Assembly: GCA_963742725.1 (NCBI GenBank)
Contig: CAVUMX010000001.1
Span: forward strand, 2,604,001-2,668,000
Origin: CAVVAL01 sp963742725
Lineage (GTDB): Bacteria > Actinomycetota > Actinomycetes > Mycobacteriales > Cryptosporangiaceae
DNA: 64,000 bases
Reading direction: 5' to 3'
Shown: positions 28,071 through 36,562 of the stretch, one piece after another
Position numbering within the stretch: position 1 is the stretch's first letter
How the letters are laid out: every line of letters begins with the position of its first letter
The notes under the pieces: model-generated
The model's database searches: none
What the model was told of the DNA's origin: nothing
The model's input: the letters and a program-made list of their open reading frames with translations, nothing else
Position numbers and translations under genes: made by a program

Positions 28071-28696
28071 GGCGCCCCGCGGCGGAGCTGCGCCGGAACG
28101 GTGCGCACGAGGATGGACAGGTCGAGCCAGAGGCTCTGCCTGCGGACGTACTCCACATCGAGCTCCAACGCCTGCCGCATCGTGAGCCGGCTGCGCCCGC
28201 TCACCTGCCACAGCCCGGTCAGCCCCGGCGTGACCCGGAACCGGGCCCGCGCCGGCTCAGCGAACAGCTTCGCCTCCCAGGCCAGCACCGGCCGCGGGCC
28301 GACCAGGGACATGTCACCCACGACGATGTTGACCAGCTGCGGGAGCTCGTCGAGGCTGGTCCGCCGCAGCCAGGCGCCGACCAAGGTGACACGCGGATCG
28401 GATTCCAGCTTGTAGAACCCCGTCTCGCCGCCGGTTGGCGGGTGCTCCTCGGTCAACAGACGGCTCACGTAGGCGCGGTGGATCGCGTCGCTGTTGCCCG
28501 CGTGCATCGTGCGGAACTTGTAGAGGACGAACGGTTTCTCGTGGCGCCCGAGCCGCTCCTGGCGGAAGATCGCCGGACCGGGCGACGTCATCCGGATCGT
28601 GATCCAGATGGCCGCCAGCAGCGGAGCCAGGAGCACCAGCCCCACGGACGCCAGGACGCAGTCCAGCAGCCGCTTGACGAGCGCTCGCGCGGTCAT
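28067..28696 (-). CDS. Polyprenyl-phosphate sugar transferase (monotopic phosphoglycosyl transferase)
   Basis: 209 residues. It transfers a sugar-1-phosphate to undecaprenyl phosphate, starting repeat-unit assembly. One N-terminal re-entrant/membrane helix (RLLDCVLASVGLVLLAPLLAAIW) precedes the catalytic core with the family signatures FVLYKFRTM, RRTSLDELPQLVNIVVGDMSLVGPRP and VTPGLTGLWQVSGRS. The Asp-Glu catalytic dyad is in SLDELPQ. The length equals that of the small PglC/WcaJ-core type, lacking the long N-terminal helices of WbaP. Both ends overlap neighbouring genes by 4 nt. Confidence 0.95.
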   Translation of the reverse strand: MTARALVKRLLDCVLASVGLVLLAPLLAAIWITIRMTSPGPAIFRQERLGRHEKPFVLYKFRTMHAGNSDAIHRAYVSRLLTEEHPPTGGETGFYKLESDPRVTLVGAWLRRTSLDELPQLVNIVVGDMSLVGPRPVLAWEAKLFAEPARARFRVTPGLTGLWQVSGRSRLTMRQALELDVEYVRRQSLWLDLSILVRTVPAQLRRGAP

Positions 28697-29325
28697 GACC
28701 GTGGAGTGCCGTCAGCGGTGAACCCGGCGACCCGCCTGCCGATGTCGGGCAGGTCCTTCACCCGGCGGCGGGGAACGGCCGGGTTCCCGTAGGCGACCAT
28801 CCCGTCGGGGATGTCGCGCGTCACGACCGAGCCGGAGCCGACGAGCGCGCCCGCCCCGATCCGCACGTACGGGAGGATCGTGACGTTGACGCCGATCTGC
28901 GCGCCCGCCCCGATCCGCGGACCTTCCATCAGTCGCGCCGATTCGGCGTCGCCGGGGTACAGGTCGTTGGCGATCGTCACGCCCGGTGCCAGGAAGGCAT
29001 CGTCCTCAAGGTGGGTGAACTGCGCGATGTAGCAGTTGGCGTGGATCTTCACCCGGTGCCCGATCCGGCAGCCGTAGTCCACCACCGTGTTGCTCCAGAT
29101 CCGCACCTCGTCGCCGATCTCGCAGTCCTCCCGGACGATGACGCCGTGGCCGGTCTCGAAGCCCGCGCCGATGCGGCTCGCGTCGTAGAGGACGGTCCCG
29201 CTGCGCAGCCTCGGGCGTACGCCGAGCCGGAGCGCGTCAGCCGGCCGCTCGGGAAGCGGGTAGCCGACGATGACCCCCTCGTCGATGTTCCAGTCCTGCG
29301 GGTTCCCCTCAGCCTGCTGGCGCAT
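28693..29325 (-). CDS. Left-handed beta-helix N-acetyltransferase (WbpD/WlbB type)
   Basis: About 210 residues from ATG 29325, which overlaps the aminotransferase stop by 17 nt; longer frames run into the upstream gene. Hexapeptide repeats run from about residue 45 to 190 (SRIGAGFETGHGVIVREDCEIGDEVRIWSN, then the loop with HANCYIAQFTHLEDDAFL), ending in IPDGMVAYGNPAVPRRR, the usual acetyl-CoA site end. In known pathways such enzymes acetylate a 3-amino UDP-sugar made by the adjacent dehydrogenase and aminotransferase, here the genes at 30444 and 29309. The exact sugar is inferred, not seen. Confidence 0.88.
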   Translation of the reverse strand: MRQQAEGNPQDWNIDEGVIVGYPLPERPADALRLGVRPRLRSGTVLYDASRIGAGFETGHGVIVREDCEIGDEVRIWSNTVVDYGCRIGHRVKIHANCYIAQFTHLEDDAFLAPGVTIANDLYPGDAESARLMEGPRIGAGAQIGVNVTILPYVRIGAGALVGSGSVVTRDIPDGMVAYGNPAVPRRRVKDLPDIGRRVAGFTADGTPRS

Positions 29326-30451
29326 TGACGAACGCCTCCCCCATGAGGGCCTCATCGAGCGCCAGGCAGACTCGATCCAGCTGCTCCGGCGACATGTGCG
29401 GGAAGATCGGCAGCGAGAGGATCTCGTGTGCGGTGCGCTCGCAGACCGGTAACGGGCGGTCGGCGTAGCGGCGTAGCGGTGGTTGGAGGTGGCACGGCAC
29501 CGGGTAGTGCACGCCGGTCTGTACCTTCCAGTCCGCCAGTACGGCACGCACGCTGTCGCGGTTCGCGACGCGGGCGACCAGCAGGTGATAGACGTGCCGT
29601 GCTTGGGGTGCCGCCGTCACCAGCCGAGCCGGCGAGGTCTCGAAGTAGGTCTGGTACCCCTTGGCGAGCGTGATCCGGTCCTCGTTCCAGTCCTCGTTGC
29701 GACTCAGCTTGGCCGAGAGCACCAGTGCCTGGAGCGCGTCGAGCCGGCTGTTGAGGCCGATCGCCGCATGCTCGTAGTGGGCCGATCCGCCGGCCCGGCC
29801 GTGGTTGGCGAGGGTGCGGATCCGGCCTGCGAGGTCGGAGTCGGAGGTGACCACCGCTCCGGCGTCGCCGAACGCCCCGATGTTCTTCCCGGGGTAGAAG
29901 CTGAAGCAGCCGGCCACCCCGAAGGAACCCGCTCGTCGTCCCAGCCACTCCGCGCCGTGCGCCTGGGCGGCGTCCTCGATGACCAGCACCCCGGCGCGGT
30001 CCGCCGCCATGCAGAGCGCGTCCATGTCGACCATCTGCCCGTACAGGTGGACCGCGATGACGGCGCGCGTGCGGTGGGTGCACGCCTCCTCGAACGTCTC
30101 CGGCGTGAGCAGAAGCGTCTCGGGGCTCACGTCGGCGAAGCGTGGTGTCGCGCCGGCGCGTACGACCGCTTCCGCCGTGGCGATGAAGGTGTTCGACGGG
30201 ACGACCACCTCGTCGCCGGGGCCGATCCCGAGCGCCTCCATCGTCAGCAGCAGGGCGTCCGTGCCGTTGGCGACGCCGACAGCGTGCGCCGTCGCGCAGT
30301 AGTCCGCCCACTCCACTTCGAACTCCTCGACCGGGGCGCCGCCGACGTACCGGCCCTCGAGCATCGCCTTGGTGAACGGCTCCTCGATGCTGGGCCAGAT
30401 CTCGCGTGCCAGCGATCCGAGGTCGAGGAAGGGCACCCCGGCGCTATCCAT
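29309..30451 (-). CDS. DegT/DnrJ/EryC1/StrS sugar aminotransferase (WbpE/WlbC type)
   Basis: 380 residues from ATG 30451, overlapping the upstream dehydrogenase by 8 nt. PLP-dependent; the Schiff-base Lys is in FSFYPGKNIGAFGDAG. Other family features: GVANGTDALLLTM, GDEVVVPSNTFIATAEAV, IEDAAQAHGAEW, and GLNSRLDALQALVL. It most likely adds an amino group to a 3-keto nucleotide sugar produced by the dehydrogenase encoded just upstream, before acetylation by the 28693 product. Cytoplasmic; no signal or membrane segment. Confidence 0.93.
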   Translation of the reverse strand: MDSAGVPFLDLGSLAREIWPSIEEPFTKAMLEGRYVGGAPVEEFEVEWADYCATAHAVGVANGTDALLLTMEALGIGPGDEVVVPSNTFIATAEAVVRAGATPRFADVSPETLLLTPETFEEACTHRTRAVIAVHLYGQMVDMDALCMAADRAGVLVIEDAAQAHGAEWLGRRAGSFGVAGCFSFYPGKNIGAFGDAGAVVTSDSDLAGRIRTLANHGRAGGSAHYEHAAIGLNSRLDALQALVLSAKLSRNEDWNEDRITLAKGYQTYFETSPARLVTAAPQARHVYHLLVARVANRDSVRAVLADWKVQTGVHYPVPCHLQPPLRRYADRPLPVCERTAHEILSLPIFPHMSPEQLDRVCLALDEALMGEAFVNAPAG

Positions 30452-31523
30452 GCCGGGCCTCCACGCTCGCGAGGACCGGCATGCTGGTGACCTCGTCGAG
30501 GAGCACCGGCCGACTCTCTAAAAGGGACAGCTGCGCCGCGTCGATCACCTGGACGACCGCGAGCCCGTTCACCCCGTCGGTGCGGGGCCGGGTGCCGTTG
30601 ACGACACAGTCGACGAAGTGCCGGTCCTGGACCGCGAGCGGCTCGGGGTACGGCACGAAGGGGGACATGATCGCCCCGGTGTGGTACGCCATCTCGTTGC
30701 GCGCCAGGCCGTTGCCGTTGCCGTCACCGTTCGCCGGCAGCACGGCCTTGTCGTGGATCCGGATGCGTTCCTCGGTGGCCATGTCGTCGTAGACGGCCAT
30801 CTTCTTCGCCCCGACTGCCGTCGTGCGGCGGACCTTCTGCGGATCGAGCCAGCTGACGTGGATGTTCGCCTCGACGCCCAGCGTGTCGTAGCTCAGCCGC
30901 AGATAGGCCACGTCTTCGAAGACCGGGTGCACGTGCGTGGCCGCCCATGCCTGCACCGACGTCGGCGGCATGCCGAGGACGTGGTTGGCAATGGAGATGT
31001 CGTGTGGGGCGAGGTCGGCGATGACGTTGACGTCATGCTGGTACAGGCCCATGTTCAGCCGGGCACTGTCCAGATAGTACAGATCTCCGAGCTCCTGGCT
31101 CTGTACGAGGTTGGTGAGCATCTCGACGGCCCCGTTGTACTCGAAGGTGTGGCCCACCATGAGGACCACGCCGGCGTGCTCGGCCTCGGCGACGAGCATC
31201 TGAGCATCTGCCGTGTTGGTGGCCAGCGGCTTCTCGATCAGCACATGCTTGCCGGCCCGGATCGCCTGCAGCCCTAAGCGTGCGTGCGTGCTCGGCGGTG
31301 TGGCGATGACGAGCGCGTCGACGTGTGGCAATGCCGCTTCCAGCGACAGGAAGCCCCGGTCGGTGGCCAGCAGGTGGGCCACGTCCGGCAGCTGGTCGAG
31401 CCGCTCGTCGATCGCGACGACCCGCGTCACCTCCGGCGCTGACTGCATGACTCGAAGATGCTTGGGGCCCCAGTAGCCGAGGCCTACAACACCTAATCGA
31501 GGTGTTCTGTGACTGTTCCTCAT
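30444..31523 (-). CDS. Gfo/Idh/MocA oxidoreductase (WbpB/WlbA-like sugar 3-dehydrogenase)
   Basis: About 359 residues from ATG 31523; an upstream in-frame ATG at 31583 is less likely because homologs begin just before the NAD motif. N-terminal Rossmann domain RLGVVGLGYWGPKHLRVM, then ALVIATPPSTHARLGLQAIRAGKHVLIEKPLATN, with the family's EKP motif and the catalytic-region NVIADLAPHDISIANHVLG. In Pseudomonas/Bordetella pathways this type oxidises C3 of UDP-GlcNAcA. The first gene of the seven-gene minus-strand operon; its promoter must lie in 31524-31852. There is no UDP-GlcNAc 6-dehydrogenase (WbpA) in the window. Confidence 0.9.
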   Translation of the reverse strand: MRNSHRTPRLGVVGLGYWGPKHLRVMQSAPEVTRVVAIDERLDQLPDVAHLLATDRGFLSLEAALPHVDALVIATPPSTHARLGLQAIRAGKHVLIEKPLATNTADAQMLVAEAEHAGVVLMVGHTFEYNGAVEMLTNLVQSQELGDLYYLDSARLNMGLYQHDVNVIADLAPHDISIANHVLGMPPTSVQAWAATHVHPVFEDVAYLRLSYDTLGVEANIHVSWLDPQKVRRTTAVGAKKMAVYDDMATEERIRIHDKAVLPANGDGNGNGLARNEMAYHTGAIMSPFVPYPEPLAVQDRHFVDCVVNGTRPRTDGVNGLAVVQVIDAAQLSLLESRPVLLDEVTSMPVLASVEARHG

Positions 31524-31852
31524 TGGGGCACCCGCCCACTCGTACTGGCGAGTTCTAATTGCACCCCTGCACGGAAAATACATATACCTTGCCGCATGAA
31601 GACCCCCCCGGCCTCAGTTCCCGTCCCCCCTTGGACGGGCGTGCAGGCTGAGTATTGAGTTGCATCCGTGCTGCGTGAAGGCCCATTCGTTGCTCTTTGG
31701 GTCGCCCATTCGGTCAGTTCTTTGCCGGCCCCATTGCGCCAGGTGGAGGATCTGCGAGGCTGACTAATCGCGAGCACCAACGTCGCGTCGACCGCCTATC
31801 TGACAAGCGCGGGACGGACATTGGGCGCGTGAGTCCCAAGGGGGGATTGGCC
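31524..31852. other. Divergent intergenic region between the exopolysaccharide operon and the deacetylase
   Basis: About 330 bp without a convincing gene, visibly AT-richer than its surroundings. It must hold promoters for both directions. An AT-rich patch with ATACATATACCTT (31578-31590) is a candidate -10 area for the minus-strand operon. AAGGGGGG at 31839-31846 is the ribosome site of the deacetylase. No clear long inverted repeat was found. Confidence 0.6.
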
Positions 31853-33730
31853 ATGATAGTGCTGCCATTGTCTGCCAGATTGGTGGCGAAGAGGCGTCAA
31901 AGCGGGCCACGTCGCGGAGTTCTTGTAGGCGCCGCTGTGGCACTGGTGCTCGTCCTGACAACGATGCTTCCCGTTTCGGCGCAGGCGTCCATGGCGCGCC
32001 CGCTCACCGTGACACTGACGTTCGACGACGCGTTCGCCGACCAGATGCAGGCCCAGGCGTTGCTCAAGAAATACGGAATGCGGGGCACGTTCTACGTCAA
32101 CTCGGGCACCATTGACCTCCCGGGGTATATGACCCGAGCAAACCTCGACACACTGAAGGCCAATGGCCACGAGATTGGTGGACACTCAGTAACGCATCCG
32201 TCACTCCCGACGCTTCCTGCGGCCGAACAGAATCGCCAGATCTGCCGCGACCGCAACACTCTGTCGTCGTGGGGCTACACGGTGACGTCATTTGCATATC
32301 CGTTTGTCGACTTCGACGCATCGACCAAGGCAATTGTCCAAGAATGCGGATACAACAGTGGGCGAGCGGTCGGTGACTTGAGGTCACCGTATAGTTGTAG
32401 CGACTGCCCCACCACGGAGCCGATTCCGCCGGCCGACCGGTACGAGATCAGGACGCCGGACGAGACCGATCGCACGTGGTCCCAGAAGAACCTGCGCGAC
32501 ACCGTCACCCGAGCCGAGCGTGACGGCGGCTGGCTCGTCCTCAACATCCACCACATCTGCGCGACCAACTGTGTCACCGAGTCGATCACGCCGAAGAACC
32601 TGGAGGACTTCCTCAAGTGGCTCAAGCCGCGGTCGTCGATCCTCATCCGGACGACCGTCAAGACCGTCCACCAGACCGTCGGCGGCGCCGTGCGGCCGGC
32701 CGTGGTCCCGACGCCGGCTCCGCCGGCCGGTGACCCCGGGGTCAACACCGCCCGCAACCCGTCGCTGGAGACGCCGTCGAACGCGGACCCGACCCGGCCC
32801 GACTGCTGGACCGCGGCCGGGTTCGGGACGAACACACGCACCTTCGCCCGGGTGGCCGACGCGCACAGCGGATCCTTCGCGGACCGGATCACGATGACGA
32901 GCCGTACGGACGGCGACGCGAAGCTGGTACAGACGTTCGACCTCGGGAACTGCGCATCGACGGTGACCGTCGGCCGCAACTATGAAGTGAGCGCCTGGTA
33001 CAAGTCGAACGTCGAGGTCTACTTCACCCTGTACAAGCGTGACGCCGTCGGGCGGTGGGCGTTCTGGACGCTCAGTCCCAGGCTGGCACCGGCTGCTGCG
33101 TGGACCCACGCAAGCTGGGTCTCTCCGCCGGTGCCGAGCGGCGCCGAGGCGGCGAGCTTCGGCTTGACGATAGACAGCGTCGGCACGCTGACCACCGACG
33201 ACTATGGCTTCGCCGACGCACCGGCGCTGCCCCCGCCGGCACCGCCCGGGGTGAACGCGCTCAAGAACCCGTCGCTTGAGACGGCCGGTGTCGGTGGCTT
33301 CCCGCAGTGCTGGACCGGCACTGGCTTCGGCACCAACACACCGGTGTGGACGCGGGTCACCGACGCGGCGCACGGTACGTTCGCGCAGCGGCTCGACATG
33401 ACCAGTTGGACCGACGGCGACGCGAAGCTGATCCCCTTGTTCGACAGCGTGAACTGCGCGCCGACAGTCACGGTGGGCCACCCGTACACGCTGAGAGCGG
33501 CGTACAAGTCCGATGCGCCGACCTTCTTCACCCTGTACCGGCAGGACACCAGCGGGGTCTGGTCGTATTGGACGGGGAGTCCGCCGTTCGCGGCGTCCGC
33601 GGCCTACACGGCAGCCACCTGGGTGTCACCGCCGGTGCCGGCCGGCACGGTCGCGATGAGCTTCGGCCTCACCTTGAGCTCGGTGGGCTCGCTCACCACG
33701 GATGACTACAGCCTGGTGGACTCAAGCTGA
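31853..33730 (+). CDS. Secreted polysaccharide deacetylase with two C-terminal beta-sandwich-like repeats
   Basis: 625 residues from ATG 31853. A signal peptide (KRRQSGPRRGVLVGAAVALVLVL to SAQA) leads to a NodB-type deacetylase: TLTFDDAFADQM (catalytic Asp and metal Asp), GHEIGGHSVTHPSL (two metal His), SFAYPFVDFD and LVLNIHHIC. Residues ~300-625 hold two ~155-residue tandem copies that share NPSLET, CWT..GFGTNT, TDGDAKL, TVTVG..Y, FTLY.RD..G.W..W, WVSPPVP.G, and TTDDY; they resemble carbohydrate-binding domains. It probably deacetylates an N-acetylated exopolysaccharide outside the cell. It is divergent from the exopolysaccharide operon. The first ~500 bp are noticeably lower in GC than the rest. 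Confidence 0.9.
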   Translation: MIVLPLSARLVAKRRQSGPRRGVLVGAAVALVLVLTTMLPVSAQASMARPLTVTLTFDDAFADQMQAQALLKKYGMRGTFYVNSGTIDLPGYMTRANLDTLKANGHEIGGHSVTHPSLPTLPAAEQNRQICRDRNTLSSWGYTVTSFAYPFVDFDASTKAIVQECGYNSGRAVGDLRSPYSCSDCPTTEPIPPADRYEIRTPDETDRTWSQKNLRDTVTRAERDGGWLVLNIHHICATNCVTESITPKNLEDFLKWLKPRSSILIRTTVKTVHQTVGGAVRPAVVPTPAPPAGDPGVNTARNPSLETPSNADPTRPDCWTAAGFGTNTRTFARVADAHSGSFADRITMTSRTDGDAKLVQTFDLGNCASTVTVGRNYEVSAWYKSNVEVYFTLYKRDAVGRWAFWTLSPRLAPAAAWTHASWVSPPVPSGAEAASFGLTIDSVGTLTTDDYGFADAPALPPPAPPGVNALKNPSLETAGVGGFPQCWTGTGFGTNTPVWTRVTDAAHGTFAQRLDMTSWTDGDAKLIPLFDSVNCAPTVTVGHPYTLRAAYKSDAPTFFTLYRQDTSGVWSYWTGSPPFAASAAYTAATWVSPPVPAGTVAMSFGLTLSSVGSLTTDDYSLVDSS

Positions 33731-33784
33731 CAGCAGGGGGGAACCGGGCCGGCGCCTGAGGGGGGATGCGCCGGCCCGCTGCTG
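33731..33784. terminator. Hairpin between deacetylase and thiD
   Basis: Inner arms CGGGCCGGCGC (33745-33755 and 33768-33778) and outer CAGCAG/CTGCTG (33731-33736 and 33779-33784) form an extended stem starting right after the deacetylase stop. It lies between convergent genes, so it can end transcription from both sides. Confidence 0.8.
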
Positions 33785-33828
33785 ATGCCTTGTAGGTCCT
33801 TGGCGCAGACGGGTGGGAACGCTCGCCT

Positions 33829-34638
33829 CTAGGGCGTCCGCCACCAGAAGTGGCCAACCGGGCCCACTCCCGCGCCCAGGGGGTACGAGCCCGCCACGGC
33901 CTGCGTGACGTACTCCTTGCCCGCGCGGACGGCGTCGACCAGCTCTACGCCGCGCGCCAGCGAGGCGGTGATCGCGGCGCCCAGGCAGTCGCCGCCGCCG
34001 TGCGTGTGCGGGGACGGATGCCTCGGCGCGGTCAGCTCGACGAAGTCCGATCCGTCGAACAGCAGGTCGACCGCCGGTCCGTGCGCCAGGTGGCCGCCCT
34101 TCACCAGCACCCACTCCGCCCCGTACGCGTGCAGGGCCACCGCCGCCTTCTCGGCGCCCGCCCGGTCCTGGACGTCGATGCCGGTGAACAGCCGCACCTC
34201 GTCCAGGTTCGGGGTGATGAGGGTGGCCATCGGGAACAGTAGGTCCCGGTACGCGTCCAGCGCGTCGGGCTGTAGCAGCGGATCGCCGTGCATCGACGCC
34301 GCGACCGGATCGACGACCAGCGGGATCGAGCGTCCGATCCCCGCCTTGACGAAGGCCGCCGCGACCGCCTCGATGATCGGCGTGGACGCCAACATCCCGG
34401 TCTTGGCGGCGCCCACCCCCATGTCACCGGCGACCGACGCGATCTGCGCCGCCACCATCGCCGGTTCCAGCTCCTGGACGCCCGTGACCCCGACCGAGTT
34501 CTGCACGGTCACCGCCGTGACGGCGAAGACCCCGTGCACACCGCAGCCGAGGAACGTCTTCAGATCACACGCGAGCCCCGCCGAGCCGCCGGAGTCGGTG
34601 CCGGCGACCGTCATGGCGACCGGCGGGGTCCCGATCAC
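33829..34638 (-). CDS. thiD: Hydroxymethylpyrimidine/phosphomethylpyrimidine kinase
   Basis: 269 residues from GTG 34638, which overlaps the thiC stop (GTGA). It phosphorylates HMP and HMP-P to HMP-PP for ThiE. Ribokinase-fold features: MTVAGTDSGGSAGLACDLKTF, VTAVTVQNSVGV, AAKTGMLAS, VVDPVAASMHGDPLL, LITPNLDEVRLFTG, VLVKGGHL and the catalytic HTHGGGDCLGAAI. The last element has GGGD where many ThiD have G-[ST]-G-[CD], still with the catalytic Asp-like context. It is cotranscribed with thiC under the second TPP riboswitch. Confidence 0.93.
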   Translation of the reverse strand: MIGTPPVAMTVAGTDSGGSAGLACDLKTFLGCGVHGVFAVTAVTVQNSVGVTGVQELEPAMVAAQIASVAGDMGVGAAKTGMLASTPIIEAVAAAFVKAGIGRSIPLVVDPVAASMHGDPLLQPDALDAYRDLLFPMATLITPNLDEVRLFTGIDVQDRAGAEKAAVALHAYGAEWVLVKGGHLAHGPAVDLLFDGSDFVELTAPRHPSPHTHGGGDCLGAAITASLARGVELVDAVRAGKEYVTQAVAGSYPLGAGVGPVGHFWWRTP

Positions 34639-36269
34639 GCGTCGACCACCGGCAGGTACACCTTGGCGCCGTGGTCCACGAACTCGCCGGACTTCTCCGC
34701 CATCCCGGCCTCGATGGCCGCGGCGTCGGTGAGACCGCGTTCCTCCGCGTACTTGCGGACGTCGTGGCTGATCCGCATCGAGCAGAACTTCGGTCCACAC
34801 ATGGAACAGAAGTGGGCGGTCTTCGCCGGTGCGGCGGGCAGGGTCGCGTCGTGGTACGCCAGCGCGGTGTCGGGATCGAGCGCCAGGTGGAACTGGTCCT
34901 CCCAGCGGAACTCGAAACGGGCGTCGGACAGCGCGTCGTCCCACTCCTGGGCCCTGGGGTGGGCTTTGGCGAGGTCGGCGGCGTGCGCGGCGATCTTGTA
35001 CGCGATCACGCCGGCCTTCACGTCGTCCCGGTCGGGCAGGCCGAGGTGCTCCTTCGGCGTGACGTAGCAGAGCATCGCCGTGCCGTACCAGGCGATCATC
35101 GCGGCGCCGATCGCCGACGTGATGTGGTCATACGCCGGCGCGATGTCCGTCGTGAGTGGACCGAGCGTGTAGAACGGCGCCTCGTCGCAGATCTCCTGCT
35201 GAAGCCTCATGTTCTCGGCGATCTTGTGCATGGGCACGTGACCGGGGCCTTCGATCATCACCTGGACGTCGTGCCCGCGCGCGATCCGCCCCAGCTCGCC
35301 GAGCGTCTGGAGTTCGGCGAACTGCGCCTCGTCGTTGGCGTCGTAGATGGAGCCAGGGCGTAGCCCGTCGCCGAGCGAGAACGTCACGTCGTACGTGCGC
35401 AGGATCTCGCACAGCTCGTCGAAGTGCGTGTAGAGGAAGTTCTCCTGGTGGTGGGCGAGGCACCACGCGGCGAGGATCGATCCGCCCCGGCTGACGATGC
35501 CGGTCTTGCGGCGGGCCGTCATCGGCACGTACCGGAGCAACACTCCGGCGTGGACGGTCATGTAGTCGACGCCCTGCTCGCACTGCTCGATGACGGTGTC
35601 GCGGTAGATGTCCCAGGTCAGTTCCTCGGCGGCGCCGTTGACCTTCTCCAGGGCCTGGTAGATCGGCACGGTACCGACCGGGACGGGGGAGTTGCGCATG
35701 ATCCACTCGCGGGTCTCGTGGATCCGGACGCCCGTCGAGAGGTCCATGATCGTGTCGGCGCCCCACCGGGTGGCCCACACCATCTTGTCGACCTCCTCCT
35801 CGATGGACGAGGTGACGGCGGAGTTGCCCAGGTTGGCGTTGACCTTCACCAGGAACTTCGACCCGATGATCATCGGCTCGGACTCGGGGTGGTTGACGTT
35901 CGCCGGGATGACGGCCCGCCCGGCGGCGACCTCGTCCCGCACCAGCTCGGCCGCCAGCCCCTCGCGCTGCGCGATGAACTCCATCTCCGTGGTGATCTCG
36001 CCCGCGCGGGCATAGGCAAGCTGGGTGACGGCCCCGTTGACGGGCGTCCGGGCGGCGATCCAGTCGGCGCGCCGCCCGGGCAGGCCGTTGACGAGGTCGA
36101 GCGGATGGTCGAGGTCGGTGTACGGGCCGGAGGTGTCGTACAGGGTGACGACATCACCGTTGGTCAGCGGTACCTCGCGGACGGGCACTCGGAGGTCGCC
36201 CCGGTACGCCTTGCGGCTACCCAGGATCGGACCAGTGGTCACGGACGGACGAACGTCAGCAGCCGTCAT
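34635..36269 (-). CDS. thiC: Phosphomethylpyrimidine synthase
   Basis: 544 residues from ATG 36269. A radical-SAM enzyme converting AIR to HMP-P. The C-terminal Fe-S site is CSMCGPKFCSM (CX2CX4C), characteristic of ThiC. Other conserved blocks are MEFIAQREG, VNANLGNSAVTSSIEEEVDKM, WGADTIMDLSTG, the GVDYMTVHAGVLL region, SRGGSILAAWCL, IEGPGHVPMHKI and APFYTLGPLTTDIAPAYDHI. The ATG lies about 12 nt after the 3' end of a TPP riboswitch whose final helix contains GGGAGCG, the ribosome site. thiD follows with a 4-nt overlap. Confidence 0.97.
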   Translation of the reverse strand: MTAADVRPSVTTGPILGSRKAYRGDLRVPVREVPLTNGDVVTLYDTSGPYTDLDHPLDLVNGLPGRRADWIAARTPVNGAVTQLAYARAGEITTEMEFIAQREGLAAELVRDEVAAGRAVIPANVNHPESEPMIIGSKFLVKVNANLGNSAVTSSIEEEVDKMVWATRWGADTIMDLSTGVRIHETREWIMRNSPVPVGTVPIYQALEKVNGAAEELTWDIYRDTVIEQCEQGVDYMTVHAGVLLRYVPMTARRKTGIVSRGGSILAAWCLAHHQENFLYTHFDELCEILRTYDVTFSLGDGLRPGSIYDANDEAQFAELQTLGELGRIARGHDVQVMIEGPGHVPMHKIAENMRLQQEICDEAPFYTLGPLTTDIAPAYDHITSAIGAAMIAWYGTAMLCYVTPKEHLGLPDRDDVKAGVIAYKIAAHAADLAKAHPRAQEWDDALSDARFEFRWEDQFHLALDPDTALAYHDATLPAAPAKTAHFCSMCGPKFCSMRISHDVRKYAEERGLTDAAAIEAGMAEKSGEFVDHGAKVYLPVVDA

Positions 36270-36280
36270 CGGCTTTCGCT

Positions 36281-36378
36281 CCCTACGCCGGCATTACCCG
36301 GTCAGGTTCGGCGGTCGATGGCGCTGCCCGTGCGTGGGCCGGCCACCCTCTCAGCCCGCCTGCACGAGCTCCCGCGAT
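36281..36378 (-). ncRNA. TPP riboswitch upstream of thiC
   Basis: On the minus strand the THI-box blocks appear in order: GCGGGAGCTCGTGCAGG, CGGGCTGAGAGGGTGG, then ACCGCCGAACCTGACC and GGGTAATGCCGGCGTAGGGA. The GAGAGGG and CTGACC..GGTAATGCCGGCG segments match the conserved TPP-binding core. The 3' end merges with the thiC ribosome site, implying translational control. A second copy, diverged in its variable stem, lies at 17224. Confidence 0.95.
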
Positions 36379-36562
36379 GGATGCCCCAACCGTAGTGACC
36401 CGTACGGCTGTCCTTCAAGGGCGGTGCGATTCGTCGGCAGTGCGGCGATACGTCCGCGCATTCGCGGCAGGAAGTCGGTAAGGGCCGGTCAGGCGAGGTG
36501 CGCAGGGGTTAGGTTCGCGGATGGCCCGGGAGACCCCCGGCCATCCCCTGGAGGAGGACTCG

